Assembly: GCF_002814095.1 (NCBI RefSeq)
Contig: NZ_CP021913.1
Location: 4,532,501-4,596,500 of the forward strand
DNA: 64,000 nucleotides
Reading direction: 5' to 3'
DNA from: Sagittula sp. P11
Lineage (GTDB): Bacteria > Pseudomonadota > Alphaproteobacteria > Rhodobacterales > Rhodobacteraceae
Part shown: in pieces, positions 27,755 to 36,069 of the stretch
How the letters are laid out: every line of letters begins with the position of its first letter
Numbering within the stretch: the stretch's first letter is position 1
Made by a program: the position numbers and the translations under genes
Notes under the pieces: generated by a model
What the model was told of the DNA's origin: nothing
The model's database searches: none
Seen by the model: the letters and a program-made list of their open reading frames with translations, nothing else

Positions 27755-29611
27755 GTGAACAGCATCTTTCTGCGCGCACCGGATGCGGTGCGCCGGGTAC
27801 TTCCCCTTGTCCTGGGCCTCGTGCTGGCCGGGGTGCTCTGGCAGAAGGCGCAGTCGCTGGACTGGGCCGCCGTCAGCGAGGCCTTCACCTCCATCGCGCC
27901 CTGGCGCTGGGTGGGGGCCGCGCTGGCCGCCGCCGTCAGTTTCTGGGCCGTGGCGCAGTACGACGTGACCGCGCACCGGCATTTCCGCACCGGGCGCCCG
28001 GACCGGGCGGCGCGGCGCGCCGGGGCCACCGCCATCGCCGTGGGCCAGACCACCGGCTTCGGGCCTGCGGTGGGCGCGGCGCTGCGCTGGCGGCTGATGC
28101 CCGGCCTCGGGCGCGGCACCGTGCTGCGCATCACCGGCTTCGTCACGCTGGGCTTCTTCGCGGCCTGGGGGGTGATCGCGCTGACGCTGGCCGTGCCCGT
28201 GCTGGCCGGGCGGGCCTGGCTGGGCCTTCTCCTCCTGCCGCTGGCGCTGGCCGCCGTCTCTGCCCTGCTCTTCACCCTTCCGCGCCCGACCCTGTTCGGC
28301 AGGCAGGTTGAGCTGCCCAGCATCCCCGCCTTCCTGCACATGGTCGCGCTCGCGGGCTGCGACGTGTTCTTTGCCGGGCTGGCGCTGGACCTGATGCTGC
28401 CGCCTGAGATCGCGCCGCCGCTGCCGGTGTTGATCGCCACCTTCACCCTCGCCCTCGGTGCCGGGATGATCGGCGGCACGCCCGGCGGCGTCGGCCCGTT
28501 CGAACTGGCGCTGGTGACGCTCCTGCCCGGCACCGCCACGCCGGAACTGGCCGCCGCGCTGATCGCCTTCCGCATGGTCTATTACGCCGTGCCCTGCATC
28601 CTCGGCGCCGCCTATGCGCTGCTGTCCCCGCCGCAGCGCCAGCGCGCCGCCGTGCCGCTCAGGCCCCGGTTGTCGCTTGGACCGCGGGCCGAGCTGCCCA
28701 TCGCCGCGCAGGCCGATCACCGCGCCATCGCCACCCTGCAGTCCGAGGGCACGGCCCTGCGCACGCCGCAGACGCTGACGCTGTTCCTCGGCGCGGTGGA
28801 GGGGCCGCTGGCGCCGCTCCTGCCCGCGCTGCGCCGCGCCGCCCGGGACGAGAACCGCCTGCCCTGCCTCTACAAGCTGACCGCGCGCGACGCGGTGACC
28901 GCCCGCCGCGCCGGCTGGCAGATGGCCGCCTTCGCCGTGGAGGCGGTGATCGACACCGCCCGCCACGACCTCTCCGGCCCCGATCACCGCCAGCTTCGAC
29001 GCTTCCTGCGCAAGGCCGAGGGGGCCGGGCTGACCTTCGGCCCGATTGCCGCCCCCGACTGGGCGCGCCTGACCGAGATCCACTGCGCCTGGGAAGACAG
29101 CCACGGCGCCGAACGCGGGCTGACCATGGGCCGCTTCTGCCCGCTCTACCTGTCGGACAAGCCGCTCTTCGGGGCCTGGCACAAGGGCCGCCTCATCGCC
29201 TTCACAAGCTGGCTGCAGACCGGCGGCGCGCTCAGCCTCGACCTCGTCCGGCACGAGGCCGAGACCCCGCAGGGCACCATGCACGGGCTGGTGCAGGCGG
29301 TCATCGCCCACGCCCGCGCCCAGGGGATCGCAGAGGTGAGCCTCGCCGCCCTGCCCCATCCCGCGCTGCCGGGACGGCTGAAGGACTGCGCCGGGCTCAC
29401 CCGCTTCAAGGCCAGCTTCGCGCCGCGCTGGCGGCCGCTCTACATCAGCGCGCCGGACGCGGTGCAGCTGGCGCTCGCCGCCGCCGACATCCGCCGCGCC
29501 ATCGTGTACCCCGCGCCGCTCCGCCGCAGCACGCACGACCTCTGGTCGCTCGACGCGCTGGTCGACGCACGGCCCGACGCGGCGCTCCCCGCCTGCCGCC
29601 GCGCCAGCTAA
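27755..29611 (+). CDS. MprF-like protein: membrane flippase domain fused to DUF2156 aminoacyl-phosphatidylglycerol synthase-like domain
   Basis: This protein of about 618 residues has an N-terminal half of multiple membrane helices (to about residue 290), with GGTPGGVGPFELALVTLLPG, the conserved loop of the MprF/UPF0104 flippase domain. The soluble C-terminal domain of the DUF2156/GNAT-like fold has LRRFLRKAEGAGLTFGPI, LFGAWHKGRLIAFTSWL, LSLDLVRHEAETPQGTMHGL and GIAEVSLAALPHP. MprF proteins attach an amino acid from aminoacyl-tRNA to phosphatidylglycerol and flip the product, changing envelope charge. The start is uncertain: GTG at 27755 has GGAG nine bases upstream; a GTG at 27725 would add 10 residues. 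Which amino acid is used cannot be told. Confidence 0.8.
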   Translation: MNSIFLRAPDAVRRVLPLVLGLVLAGVLWQKAQSLDWAAVSEAFTSIAPWRWVGAALAAAVSFWAVAQYDVTAHRHFRTGRPDRAARRAGATAIAVGQTTGFGPAVGAALRWRLMPGLGRGTVLRITGFVTLGFFAAWGVIALTLAVPVLAGRAWLGLLLLPLALAAVSALLFTLPRPTLFGRQVELPSIPAFLHMVALAGCDVFFAGLALDLMLPPEIAPPLPVLIATFTLALGAGMIGGTPGGVGPFELALVTLLPGTATPELAAALIAFRMVYYAVPCILGAAYALLSPPQRQRAAVPLRPRLSLGPRAELPIAAQADHRAIATLQSEGTALRTPQTLTLFLGAVEGPLAPLLPALRRAARDENRLPCLYKLTARDAVTARRAGWQMAAFAVEAVIDTARHDLSGPDHRQLRRFLRKAEGAGLTFGPIAAPDWARLTEIHCAWEDSHGAERGLTMGRFCPLYLSDKPLFGAWHKGRLIAFTSWLQTGGALSLDLVRHEAETPQGTMHGLVQAVIAHARAQGIAEVSLAALPHPALPGRLKDCAGLTRFKASFAPRWRPLYISAPDAVQLALAAADIRRAIVYPAPLRRSTHDLWSLDALVDARPDAALPACRRAS

Positions 29612-29725
29612 GCCGGGGCGCCGGGCCCGCGGGCGGACCGCCCTCCACATCCCATAACCTCCCCCGGGGCATGGACAATCCCGCCGCACTCTGCACAGAT
29701 GCGCGCAAGGTCCCGGGAGGCTTCC

Positions 29726-30616
29726 ATGAACGATACACTGCGCGGCTGCCTCTGGATGACAGGGGCAATCGCTTCCTTCACGACCATGGCCGTCGCCGGG
29801 CGCGCCGTCAGCCTCGACCTCGACACCTTCGAGATCATGCTCTTCCGGTCGGTGATCGGCATCGTCATCGTGCTGTCGGTCGCAAGCCTCGCCCGCACCC
29901 GCCACCAGATCACCACCCGGTCGATGCACCTGCACGCCGTGCGCAACGTCTGCCACTTCGCCGGGCAGAACCTGTGGTTCTACTCGATCACCGTGATCCC
30001 GCTGGCGCAGGTCTTCGCGCTGGAATTCACCCTGCCGTTCTGGGTCATGCTCATGAGCCCGCTGATCCTGGGCGAGCGGCTGACGAAGAACCGCATCCTC
30101 GCCGCCGCGGCGGGCTTCATCGGCATCCTGATCGTCACCCGCCCGGCGCCCGACACGCTCCAGTTCGGCCAGCTCACCGCGGCACTCGCGGCCATAGGCT
30201 TTGCCGGGTCGGCGGTCTTCACCCGCCTGCTGACCCGCACCGAAAGCATCACCTGCATCCTCTTCTGGCTGACCGTGATGCAGGCGGTGTTCGGCCTCGT
30301 CTGCGCGGGCTTCGACGGCGACATCTCCTTCCCGCAGGCCGAAAGCTGGCCCTGGGTCGTGGTCATCGCCTGCGCCGGGCTCGTGGCGCACTTCTGCCTG
30401 ACCACCGCGCTCTCGCTGGCACCGGCGACCGTCGTCATGCCCATCGACTTCGCCCGCCTGCCGGTGATCGCGCTGGTCGGCGCGCTGCTCTATGCCGAGC
30501 CGCTCGATCCCTTCGTGCTGATCGGCGCGGCGATCATCTTCAGCGCCAACTACCTCAACATCCGCTACGAAACGCGCGCCAACCGTGCCGAGGCCGTGAG
30601 CCGCGCCCCCGGTTAA
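29726..30616 (+). CDS. DMT-superfamily (EamA) transporter
   Basis: This 296-residue membrane protein has ten predicted helices in two EamA repeats. The first ends near VIPLAQVFALEFTLPFWVMLMSPLILGERLTKNRI and the second near ALSLAPATVVMPIDFARLPVIALVGALLYAEPL, both with the acidic-containing end motif (LGER and YAEP). Such proteins export or import metabolites such as amino acids or S-adenosylmethionine. The start follows GGGAGG by five bases; an earlier ATG at 29699 has no site. It may be read with the MprF-like gene 115 bases upstream. The substrate is not known. Confidence 0.85.
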   Translation: MNDTLRGCLWMTGAIASFTTMAVAGRAVSLDLDTFEIMLFRSVIGIVIVLSVASLARTRHQITTRSMHLHAVRNVCHFAGQNLWFYSITVIPLAQVFALEFTLPFWVMLMSPLILGERLTKNRILAAAAGFIGILIVTRPAPDTLQFGQLTAALAAIGFAGSAVFTRLLTRTESITCILFWLTVMQAVFGLVCAGFDGDISFPQAESWPWVVVIACAGLVAHFCLTTALSLAPATVVMPIDFARLPVIALVGALLYAEPLDPFVLIGAAIIFSANYLNIRYETRANRAEAVSRAPG

Positions 30617-30696
30617 GCCTTTGCGCCATCGCCGTTAACGATTTTCAACCCACGGACCTGTTACATATTCGTGACGCTGCGTGCGCCACGGATTAT

Positions 30697-30711
30697 GTGA
30701 CGTTCCGTCAC
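30697..30711. promoter_or_regulatory. Inverted repeat GTGACG-TTC-CGTCAC before the FadL-type gene
   Basis: A perfect six-base inverted repeat with a three-base centre, 74 bases before the start codon. A further GTGACG half lies at 30671-30676. The position and symmetry suggest an operator. It is not a standard CRP box, because the TGTGA/TCAC spacing is seven. Confidence 0.45.
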
Positions 30712-30784
30712 TGATTGATTGAAGGCTCCCCCCCTGACTACCGTCTTCACAGGGGACTTCCCGCACTCTGGGAGGAGGAGACAC

Positions 30785-32095
30785 ATGAAAACACTCGCAA
30801 CCGGGGCAGCCTTGCTGGCCCTCGGCACCACATCCGCATACGCAGCCGGACTCGACCGCTCGAACCAGGGCATCTCGTCGATCTTCGACGCGGACGGGAC
30901 CACGACGCTCAGCTTCGGCGTCGTCGTACCGCACCTGTCCGGTGAGGACATCTCCGGAGGCGGCAGCTACGACGCCGGCGTGACCTACTCGCAGGGCAGC
31001 GTCACCTTCACCAAGGACGCGGGCGAGAAGTTCAACTTCTCGGTGATCTTCGATCATCCGTATGGCGTCGACATCGACTACGACAGCGACCCGCTGACCA
31101 CGATGCTGGGCGGCACCACCGCCGACCTGAACTCCGTCGCGGCCACCTTCGTCGGGCGCTACAAGATCAGCGACCGCATCAGCGTCTTCGCGGGCATGGG
31201 CGTGCAGCGCATCGACGCCTCCGTCGACCTGAACGGCCAGGCCTATGCGCAGGCGATCTCTGCCGCAGGAACCGCGCGCGTCTTCAACGGGGCGATCGCC
31301 GGAACCGGCCTGCAGCCCGTCACCGCACAGGAGGTCGGCGGCGCCGCCGCGGCCGCCAACGCCGGGAACTTCGCGCCGATTGCCGCGCTGAACGCGCGTT
31401 ACGCGGCCACCGGCAACCCGACCGCCGGCAACACGCTGGTGTCGAGCTTCGCCTCGGCCGTGGGCGGCTTCAACGCCACCGGCGGCTACAGCTTCGACAT
31501 GGACGCCACGACGGAGCCGAACTACCTGATCGGCGCCGCCTACGAGATCCCGGAAATCGGCCTGCGCGTCTCCGGCACCTACCGCTTCGAGACCGAGCAC
31601 GAGGCCGACACGGTGGAGAGCGTCTACGGCATCACCACCAACGGAACGGTCGAATTCGTGACGCCGCGCAGCTTCAACCTCGAAGCGCAGACCGGCATCG
31701 CCGAGGGCACGCTGCTGACCGCCTCCTACCGCTGGGTGGAGTATTCCGCGGTCGATCTCGTGCCGACCTTCCTGCAGTCCGACCTCGTGAACCTCGACGA
31801 CCAAGAGCGTTACACCCTCGGCGTCGCGCGCCGCTTCTCTGACAAGCTGGCGGGCTCCGCCACGCTGATCTACGAACCCGAGACCGGAGACCTCGTTTCC
31901 CCCCTCGGGCCGACCAACGGGCTGAAGGGCATCTCGCTCGGCGGCCGCTGGACCGACGGCGCGCTGCAGGTTTCGGGCGGGGTCAACTACTCCTGGCTGG
32001 GCGACGCCACCGCAGAGGTCGCAGGCCGTCCCGTGGCGAACTTCTCCGACAACCACGCAGTCGGCATCGGCATCTCGGCCAAGCTGACCTTCTGA
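30785..32095 (+). CDS. FadL/OmpP1/TodX-family outer membrane protein
   Basis: This 436-residue protein has a signal peptide (GTTSAYA-AG, cleavage near residue 19-20). It is a predicted 14-strand beta-barrel with alternating strands, ending in the outer-membrane signature of a C-terminal Phe (GIGISAKLTF). FadL-type barrels admit long-chain fatty acids or other hydrophobic compounds. A long Ala/Gly-rich section (about residues 150-235, NGQAYAQAISAAG to FNATGGYS) is an expanded periplasmic or extracellular loop. The start follows GGAGGAGGAG. It stands alone between an operator-like repeat and a strong terminator. The substrate is a family-level inference. Confidence 0.87.
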   Translation: MKTLATGAALLALGTTSAYAAGLDRSNQGISSIFDADGTTTLSFGVVVPHLSGEDISGGGSYDAGVTYSQGSVTFTKDAGEKFNFSVIFDHPYGVDIDYDSDPLTTMLGGTTADLNSVAATFVGRYKISDRISVFAGMGVQRIDASVDLNGQAYAQAISAAGTARVFNGAIAGTGLQPVTAQEVGGAAAAANAGNFAPIAALNARYAATGNPTAGNTLVSSFASAVGGFNATGGYSFDMDATTEPNYLIGAAYEIPEIGLRVSGTYRFETEHEADTVESVYGITTNGTVEFVTPRSFNLEAQTGIAEGTLLTASYRWVEYSAVDLVPTFLQSDLVNLDDQERYTLGVARRFSDKLAGSATLIYEPETGDLVSPLGPTNGLKGISLGGRWTDGALQVSGGVNYSWLGDATAEVAGRPVANFSDNHAVGIGISAKLTF

Positions 32096-32117
32096 TCGGG
32101 ATGTCACGCACATGAAA

Positions 32118-32154
32118 AAGGCCCGGAGCGTCCCGCGCTCCGGGCCTTCGTTTT
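32118..32154 (+). terminator. Terminator of the FadL-type gene
   Basis: Thirteen-base perfect arms (32118-32130 and 32136-32148; AAGGCCCGGAGCG type) with a five-base loop are followed by CGTTTT. It begins 23 bases after the stop. Confidence 0.8.
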
Positions 32155-32265
32155 GCGCCACGCCTCTGCCGGGGACGTTCGCTCATTCCGCCCCCGGATC
32201 AGGTTCGCGGCAGACGCGTGTCCACGCCCGTATCTGCCCGGTCCCGAGGCCGCACACCCGGCAGC

Positions 32266-32808
32266 TCACTCCTGATCCGCCCCGCACGCCCGCAACACGA
32301 ACGCCACCCGTTCCGGCACCGGCACGCGCGGCACCTCAAGCACCCTGTACCCAAGATCGCCGAGGGCACCGATTATACGCTCATGTTCCGCCACCGCCGC
32401 ATCGAATCCGTGCCGGCGCTCGGCATCTCCGGCAAAGATCTCCGGCCAGGGCGGCACGACAAGCACCTGCTCCGCATAGGCCTGCGCGTCGCCCAGCGTC
32501 TCCCGCACGGACGGACCGCCGGCATGCGCCAGCGCAACCGCCGCGTCGACCAGCCCCCGGTCGAAGAAGACCGTCCCGTCGAGGTGGCGCGCGGCCTCCA
32601 GGTCGGCCCGCGCCATCGCCACCGCCCGCCCGGCAAAGGCCTTCATGTCGACCCAGGGCAAGGCCCTCCCGTCGCCCGCCATCTCCTCCGCCACGATGCG
32701 CCGCCCCGGCTCGGGCACGGTCGCAAAACCCGCCTCGCCAAGGGCGTCCAACAGCGTCGACTTCCCGCCGCCCGAACAGCCCGTCAGCAGGATGAACCTC
32801 TCACTCAC
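32266..32808 (-). CDS. AAA family ATPase/kinase-like P-loop protein
   Basis: This 180-residue protein has a perfect Walker A, GCSGGGKST, at residues 10-18, then PEPGRRIVAEE, DGTVFFDRGLVD (Walker B-like, about 80-88) and VPPWPEIFAGDAERRHGFDAA. The pattern fits the AAA_28-type domain also found in NadR-like ribosylnicotinamide kinases and Ttd14 proteins. The protein alone is too short for NadR, and its target is unknown. It is convergent with the FadL-type gene and divergent from an EamA gene. The ribosome-binding site AGGAGAGA lies upstream on the minus strand. Confidence 0.78.
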   Translation of the reverse strand: MSERFILLTGCSGGGKSTLLDALGEAGFATVPEPGRRIVAEEMAGDGRALPWVDMKAFAGRAVAMARADLEAARHLDGTVFFDRGLVDAAVALAHAGGPSVRETLGDAQAYAEQVLVVPPWPEIFAGDAERRHGFDAAVAEHERIIGALGDLGYRVLEVPRVPVPERVAFVLRACGADQE

Positions 32809-33065
32809 AGGTCTCTCCTTTCCTTTTCCGTTTTAACCGATGCCGCACCCAAAAGAGGACAGCCACAAAGAACCAAGGCCCCGAGGCAAACGTACCCCTT
32901 CAACCGTCACCGCACCCCTCCGCACACAACGCCTGCCTCTGGCCCAAGAAACCGCACCATCCAAACGCCAGGCGCCCCAGATCCCCGCGACCGCATGCCC
33001 CGGTCTTACCCGTTTTGAGCAAGCTTCGGATCGCGGCCACGCCCGCCCGCCGCTAGGCAGGAGGC

Positions 33066-33980
33066 ATGACCCAGACCTCGCTCTCCACCCGCGCGTGGGC
33101 CGAACTCCTTCTCCTCGCGCTGATCTGGGGCGGCTCCTTCCTCGCCATCCGCACCGCGCTGGACGAGATCGGACCGCTCACCTCCGTCCTCCTGCGCACC
33201 GGCCTTGCAGCCGCCGTGCTCTGGCCCGTGGTGCTCTGGCGCCGCCTGCCGCTGCCGCGCAACGCCCGCACCTGGGGCGCGCTCCTGGTCATGGGCTGCC
33301 TCAACAACGCCATCCCCTTTTCGCTGATGGCCTGGGGGCAGCTGCACATCCCCACCGGGCTGACCTCGATCCTGAACGCCACCACAGCGATCTTCGGCGT
33401 CCTCGTCGCGGCACTGGTCTTTGCCGACGAACGGCTGACCGCGCGCAAGGCCACGGGCGTGGCCCTGGGTTTCGCCGGCGTCGTCACCGCCATCGGCCCG
33501 CAGGACCTGCTGAAGATCGACCCGGGCTCGCTGGCGCAACTGGCCGTGGTGGCGGGCACGCTGTCCTACGCCTGCGCCTCCGCCTGGGCGCGGGCGAGGC
33601 TCGGCAAGCTGCCGCCGCTGGTCAACGCCTGCGGCATGCTGACCGGCGCGACGCTGGTCATGGCCCCGCTCGCGCTCGCCGCCGAGGGCATCCCGGACCT
33701 CGCCCTCACCGCGAAAGGCTGGACCGGCGTGCTCTACTACGCGCTGGTGGCGACGGCCTTCGCTTACCTGCTCTACTACCGCGTGCTGGCCATGGCGGGC
33801 GCCGGGAACCTCCTGCTCGTCACCCTGCTGATCCCGCCCGTGGCCATCGTCCTCGGCGCATGGGCCCGGGACGAGACCCTGGCCCCCACCGCCTACGCCG
33901 GCCTCGGGCTTCTGGCGGCGGGGCTGATGGTGCTGGACGGCAGGGTCTTGGGGTTTGACGCGCCCTCGCGCCGCGCGTAA
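33066..33980 (+). CDS. DMT-superfamily (EamA) transporter
   Basis: This 304-residue protein has ten predicted helices, with the EamA start LLLLALIWGGSFLAIRTALDEIGPLTSVLLR. The repeat ends show TGLTSILNATTAIFGVLVAALVFADERLTARKATG and AGNLLLVTLLIPPVAIVLGAWARDETL. It belongs to the same superfamily as the gene at 29726 but is only distantly similar, so the two are not recent copies. Substrate unknown. The start follows GGCAGGAGGC. The 257-base region before it is unusually rich in C and A on this strand and holds no convincing gene. Confidence 0.85.
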   Translation: MTQTSLSTRAWAELLLLALIWGGSFLAIRTALDEIGPLTSVLLRTGLAAAVLWPVVLWRRLPLPRNARTWGALLVMGCLNNAIPFSLMAWGQLHIPTGLTSILNATTAIFGVLVAALVFADERLTARKATGVALGFAGVVTAIGPQDLLKIDPGSLAQLAVVAGTLSYACASAWARARLGKLPPLVNACGMLTGATLVMAPLALAAEGIPDLALTAKGWTGVLYYALVATAFAYLLYYRVLAMAGAGNLLLVTLLIPPVAIVLGAWARDETLAPTAYAGLGLLAAGLMVLDGRVLGFDAPSRRA

Positions 33981-34016
33981 GCCTCGGGGCCGGAACACCG
34001 GCGCGAAGGACCCACG

Positions 34017-34874
34017 ATGCTCTACCCCACTGCCCAGGCCTGGCGCGACGCGCCGAACAAACGTGTCGTGTTGTTCGCCATGTCGGGCCTGGGCAAGACC
34101 CATGTGTCCAACATCCTGAGGCAGGACGGCGGCTGGTTCCACTACTCCGTCGACTACCGCATCGGCACCCGCTACATGGGCGAATACATCGTCGACAACG
34201 CCAAGCGGCACGCCATGCAGGTGCCCTTCCTGCGCGACCTCCTGCTGTCGGATTCGATCTACATCGGCTCCAACATCTCGTTCAACAACCTGACGCCGGT
34301 CTCCACCTACCTCGGCAAGCCCGGCAACCCGGAGCGCGGCGGCCTGGCCATGCACGAATACGTCCGCCGCCAGGCCCAGTTCGAACGCGCCGAACGGCTG
34401 GCGCTGCTGGACACCGAGTACTTCATCGACCGCGCCCAGGACCTCTACGGCTACCCGCACTTCGTCTGCGACACCGGCGGCTCGATCTGCGAATGGGTGG
34501 ACCCGGAGGATGCCGATGACCCGATCCTGACCGCGCTCTCCTCGGTTGCGCTGATGGTCTGGGTCCGTGGCTCCGACGCCCATACCGAAGACCTCATCCG
34601 CCGCTTCGACCGCGCACCGAAACCCATGGCCTACCGCCCCGATTTCCTCGCCAGCGCCTGGACACGCTACCTCGAGGAAACCGGCAAGAGCGAAGACAGG
34701 GTCGACCCGGACGCCTTCATCCGCTGGACCTACGCGCAGGCCCTGGCCCACCGCCAGCCGCTCTACGAGAGCATGGCCAACAAATGGGGCATCACCGTCG
34801 ACGCCTCCGACATGTCCGGCGTCCGCACCGCCGCCGATTTCGAGGATGTCATCGCAAAGGCGCTGCCCGCCTGA
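34017..34874 (+). CDS. P-loop ATPase-like protein of unknown function
   Basis: This 285-residue soluble protein has a nucleotide-binding loop, VVLFAMSGLGKTHVS, near residues 17-31. The first Gly of Walker A is Ala (A-x4-GKT). After it come YSVDYRIGTRYMGEYIVDNAKRHAM, a likely Walker B-like HFVCDTGGSICEW near 148-160 and a helical C-terminal part. It looks like the conserved 'ATPase' found beside core genes in Rhodobacteraceae, possibly a kinase on a small substrate (the DTGG and RGSD segments), but no specific function is supported. It lies 36 bases after the EamA gene and is probably in the same transcript. Confidence 0.7.
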   Translation: MLYPTAQAWRDAPNKRVVLFAMSGLGKTHVSNILRQDGGWFHYSVDYRIGTRYMGEYIVDNAKRHAMQVPFLRDLLLSDSIYIGSNISFNNLTPVSTYLGKPGNPERGGLAMHEYVRRQAQFERAERLALLDTEYFIDRAQDLYGYPHFVCDTGGSICEWVDPEDADDPILTALSSVALMVWVRGSDAHTEDLIRRFDRAPKPMAYRPDFLASAWTRYLEETGKSEDRVDPDAFIRWTYAQALAHRQPLYESMANKWGITVDASDMSGVRTAADFEDVIAKALPA

Positions 34875-34905
34875 GTTTCGCCGCGCTGACGCGCGCCGAG
34901 ACGCC

Positions 34906-34952
34906 GGGGGCTTCGCCCCCGGACCCCCGAAGGTATTTGCGCCAAGATGAAG
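34906..34952 (+). repeat. Dispersed intergenic repeat, copy 4
   Basis: A hairpin GGGGGC-TTC-GCCCCC, then GGACCCCCGA and the core AGGTATTTGCGCCAAGATGA plus AG. It follows the P-loop gene in its transcription direction and faces copy 5, 50 bases away. Confidence 0.8.
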
Positions 34953-35002
34953 GTCAAAGGCTCACGGGGCCGGTCAGCCATCGCCGCCGCGCCGCAAGCG
35001 CC

Positions 35003-35057
35003 CTTCATCTTGGTTCAAGTACCTCGGAGGGGGTCCGGGGGAGGCAGAGCCTCTCCC
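35003..35057 (-). repeat. Dispersed intergenic repeat, copy 5
   Basis: Read on the minus strand: hairpin GGGAGAGGC/GCCTCCCCC, GGACCCCCTCCG, then the core AGGTACTTGAACCAAGATGA plus AG. It lies just past the 3' end of the minus-strand dehydrogenase gene, so copies 4 and 5 form an inverted pair between convergent genes. Confidence 0.8.
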
Positions 35058-35092
35058 GGCGGGTCGGCGGGCCGGAGGCCCGGCGAAAGCCC

Positions 35093-35965
35093 TCAGCCCA
35101 GCTTGCGCAGCCGCGCAAAGAGCGAGGACGTGTCCCAGCGGCCGCCGCCCATGTTCTGCACGTCCTTGTAGAACTGGTCGACCAGCGCCGTCACCGGCAG
35201 CGAGGCGCCGTTTTCTTCCGCCGTCTTCAGGCAGATGGCCAGGTCCTTGCGCATCCAGTCGGTGGCAAAGCCGTGTTCGAAGTGGCCGTCGAGCATCGTC
35301 TTGTAGCGGTTCACCATCTGCCAGGACCCCGCTGCGCCGCCACCGATGACGTCGACCACGTCGCGCCCGTCGAGGCCCGCCTTCTCGGCAAAGTGCAGCC
35401 CTTCGGAAAGGCCCTGCACCAGCCCCGCGATGCAGATCTGGTTGACCATCTTGCAAAGCTGCCCCGAGCCGCTCTCGCCCAGCCGTTTGCAGAGCTTGGA
35501 ATAGGCGTCGATGACCGTCTCCGCCTCGGCGTAGGCGTCTTCCTCGCCGCCGCACATCACCACGAGCTGGCCGTTCTCGGCCCCGGCCTGCCCGCCGGAG
35601 ATCGGCGCGTCGACGAAGGCCACGTTCTTCTCTGCCGCGGCGGCGTGCAGTTCGCGGGTGACCTGGGCGGACACGGTGGTGTGATCGACGAAGATGCTGC
35701 CCGCGTCCATCCCGGCAAAAGCGCCGTCATCGCCAAGGCAGACCGAGCGCAGGTCGTCGTCGTTGCCGACGCAGGACATCACGAGGGTCGCACCCTTCGC
35801 CGCCTCGCGCGGGGTCGGCGCCCATGCACCGCCATGTTCCGCGGCCCATTTCTCTGCCTTGGCGGCGGTGCGGTTGTAGACCGTCACCTCGTGCCCGGCC
35901 TTTGCCAGGTGTCCCGCCATGGGGTATCCCATCACCCCCAGACCCAGAAATGCAACTTTCGCCAT
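35093..35965 (-). CDS. NAD(P)-dependent oxidoreductase, 3-hydroxyisobutyrate dehydrogenase family
   Basis: This 290-residue beta-hydroxyacid dehydrogenase has the N-terminal dinucleotide site FLGLGVMGYPMAGHLAKAG and the substrate motif VDAPISGGQAGAENGQLVVMCGG (about 118-140). The catalytic-Lys segment is GSGQLCKMVNQI, near 163-174. The family reduces or oxidises 3-hydroxyisobutyrate, tartronate semialdehyde, or gamma-hydroxybutyrate-type substrates. The exact one cannot be fixed, and valine-catabolism genes are not near. The ATG at 35965 has GGAGG six bases before it; an upstream ATG at 36007 lacks a site. It is divergent from the penicillin acylase gene. Confidence 0.87.
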   Translation of the reverse strand: MAKVAFLGLGVMGYPMAGHLAKAGHEVTVYNRTAAKAEKWAAEHGGAWAPTPREAAKGATLVMSCVGNDDDLRSVCLGDDGAFAGMDAGSIFVDHTTVSAQVTRELHAAAAEKNVAFVDAPISGGQAGAENGQLVVMCGGEEDAYAEAETVIDAYSKLCKRLGESGSGQLCKMVNQICIAGLVQGLSEGLHFAEKAGLDGRDVVDVIGGGAAGSWQMVNRYKTMLDGHFEHGFATDWMRKDLAICLKTAEENGASLPVTALVDQFYKDVQNMGGGRWDTSSLFARLRKLG

Positions 35966-36069
35966 GCTCAGCCTCCATTCGCCGGTTGCGGAGCCGCCCC
36001 TTGGCAAGCGCCGCCGGTCAAGTTAAGTCCCGTCCCGGTCCACGTAACCCGAAACGGCAGGAGAAGGAA

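Noticed and set aside
27644-30391. 915-codon minus-strand open frame
   Set aside because: Antisense to the MprF-like and EamA genes; low-complexity Gly/Arg/Ala/Glu translation without any domain.
32840-33060. Small open frame before the second EamA gene
   Set aside because: No ribosome-binding site, unusual composition, and the frame runs on out of phase through the EamA gene.
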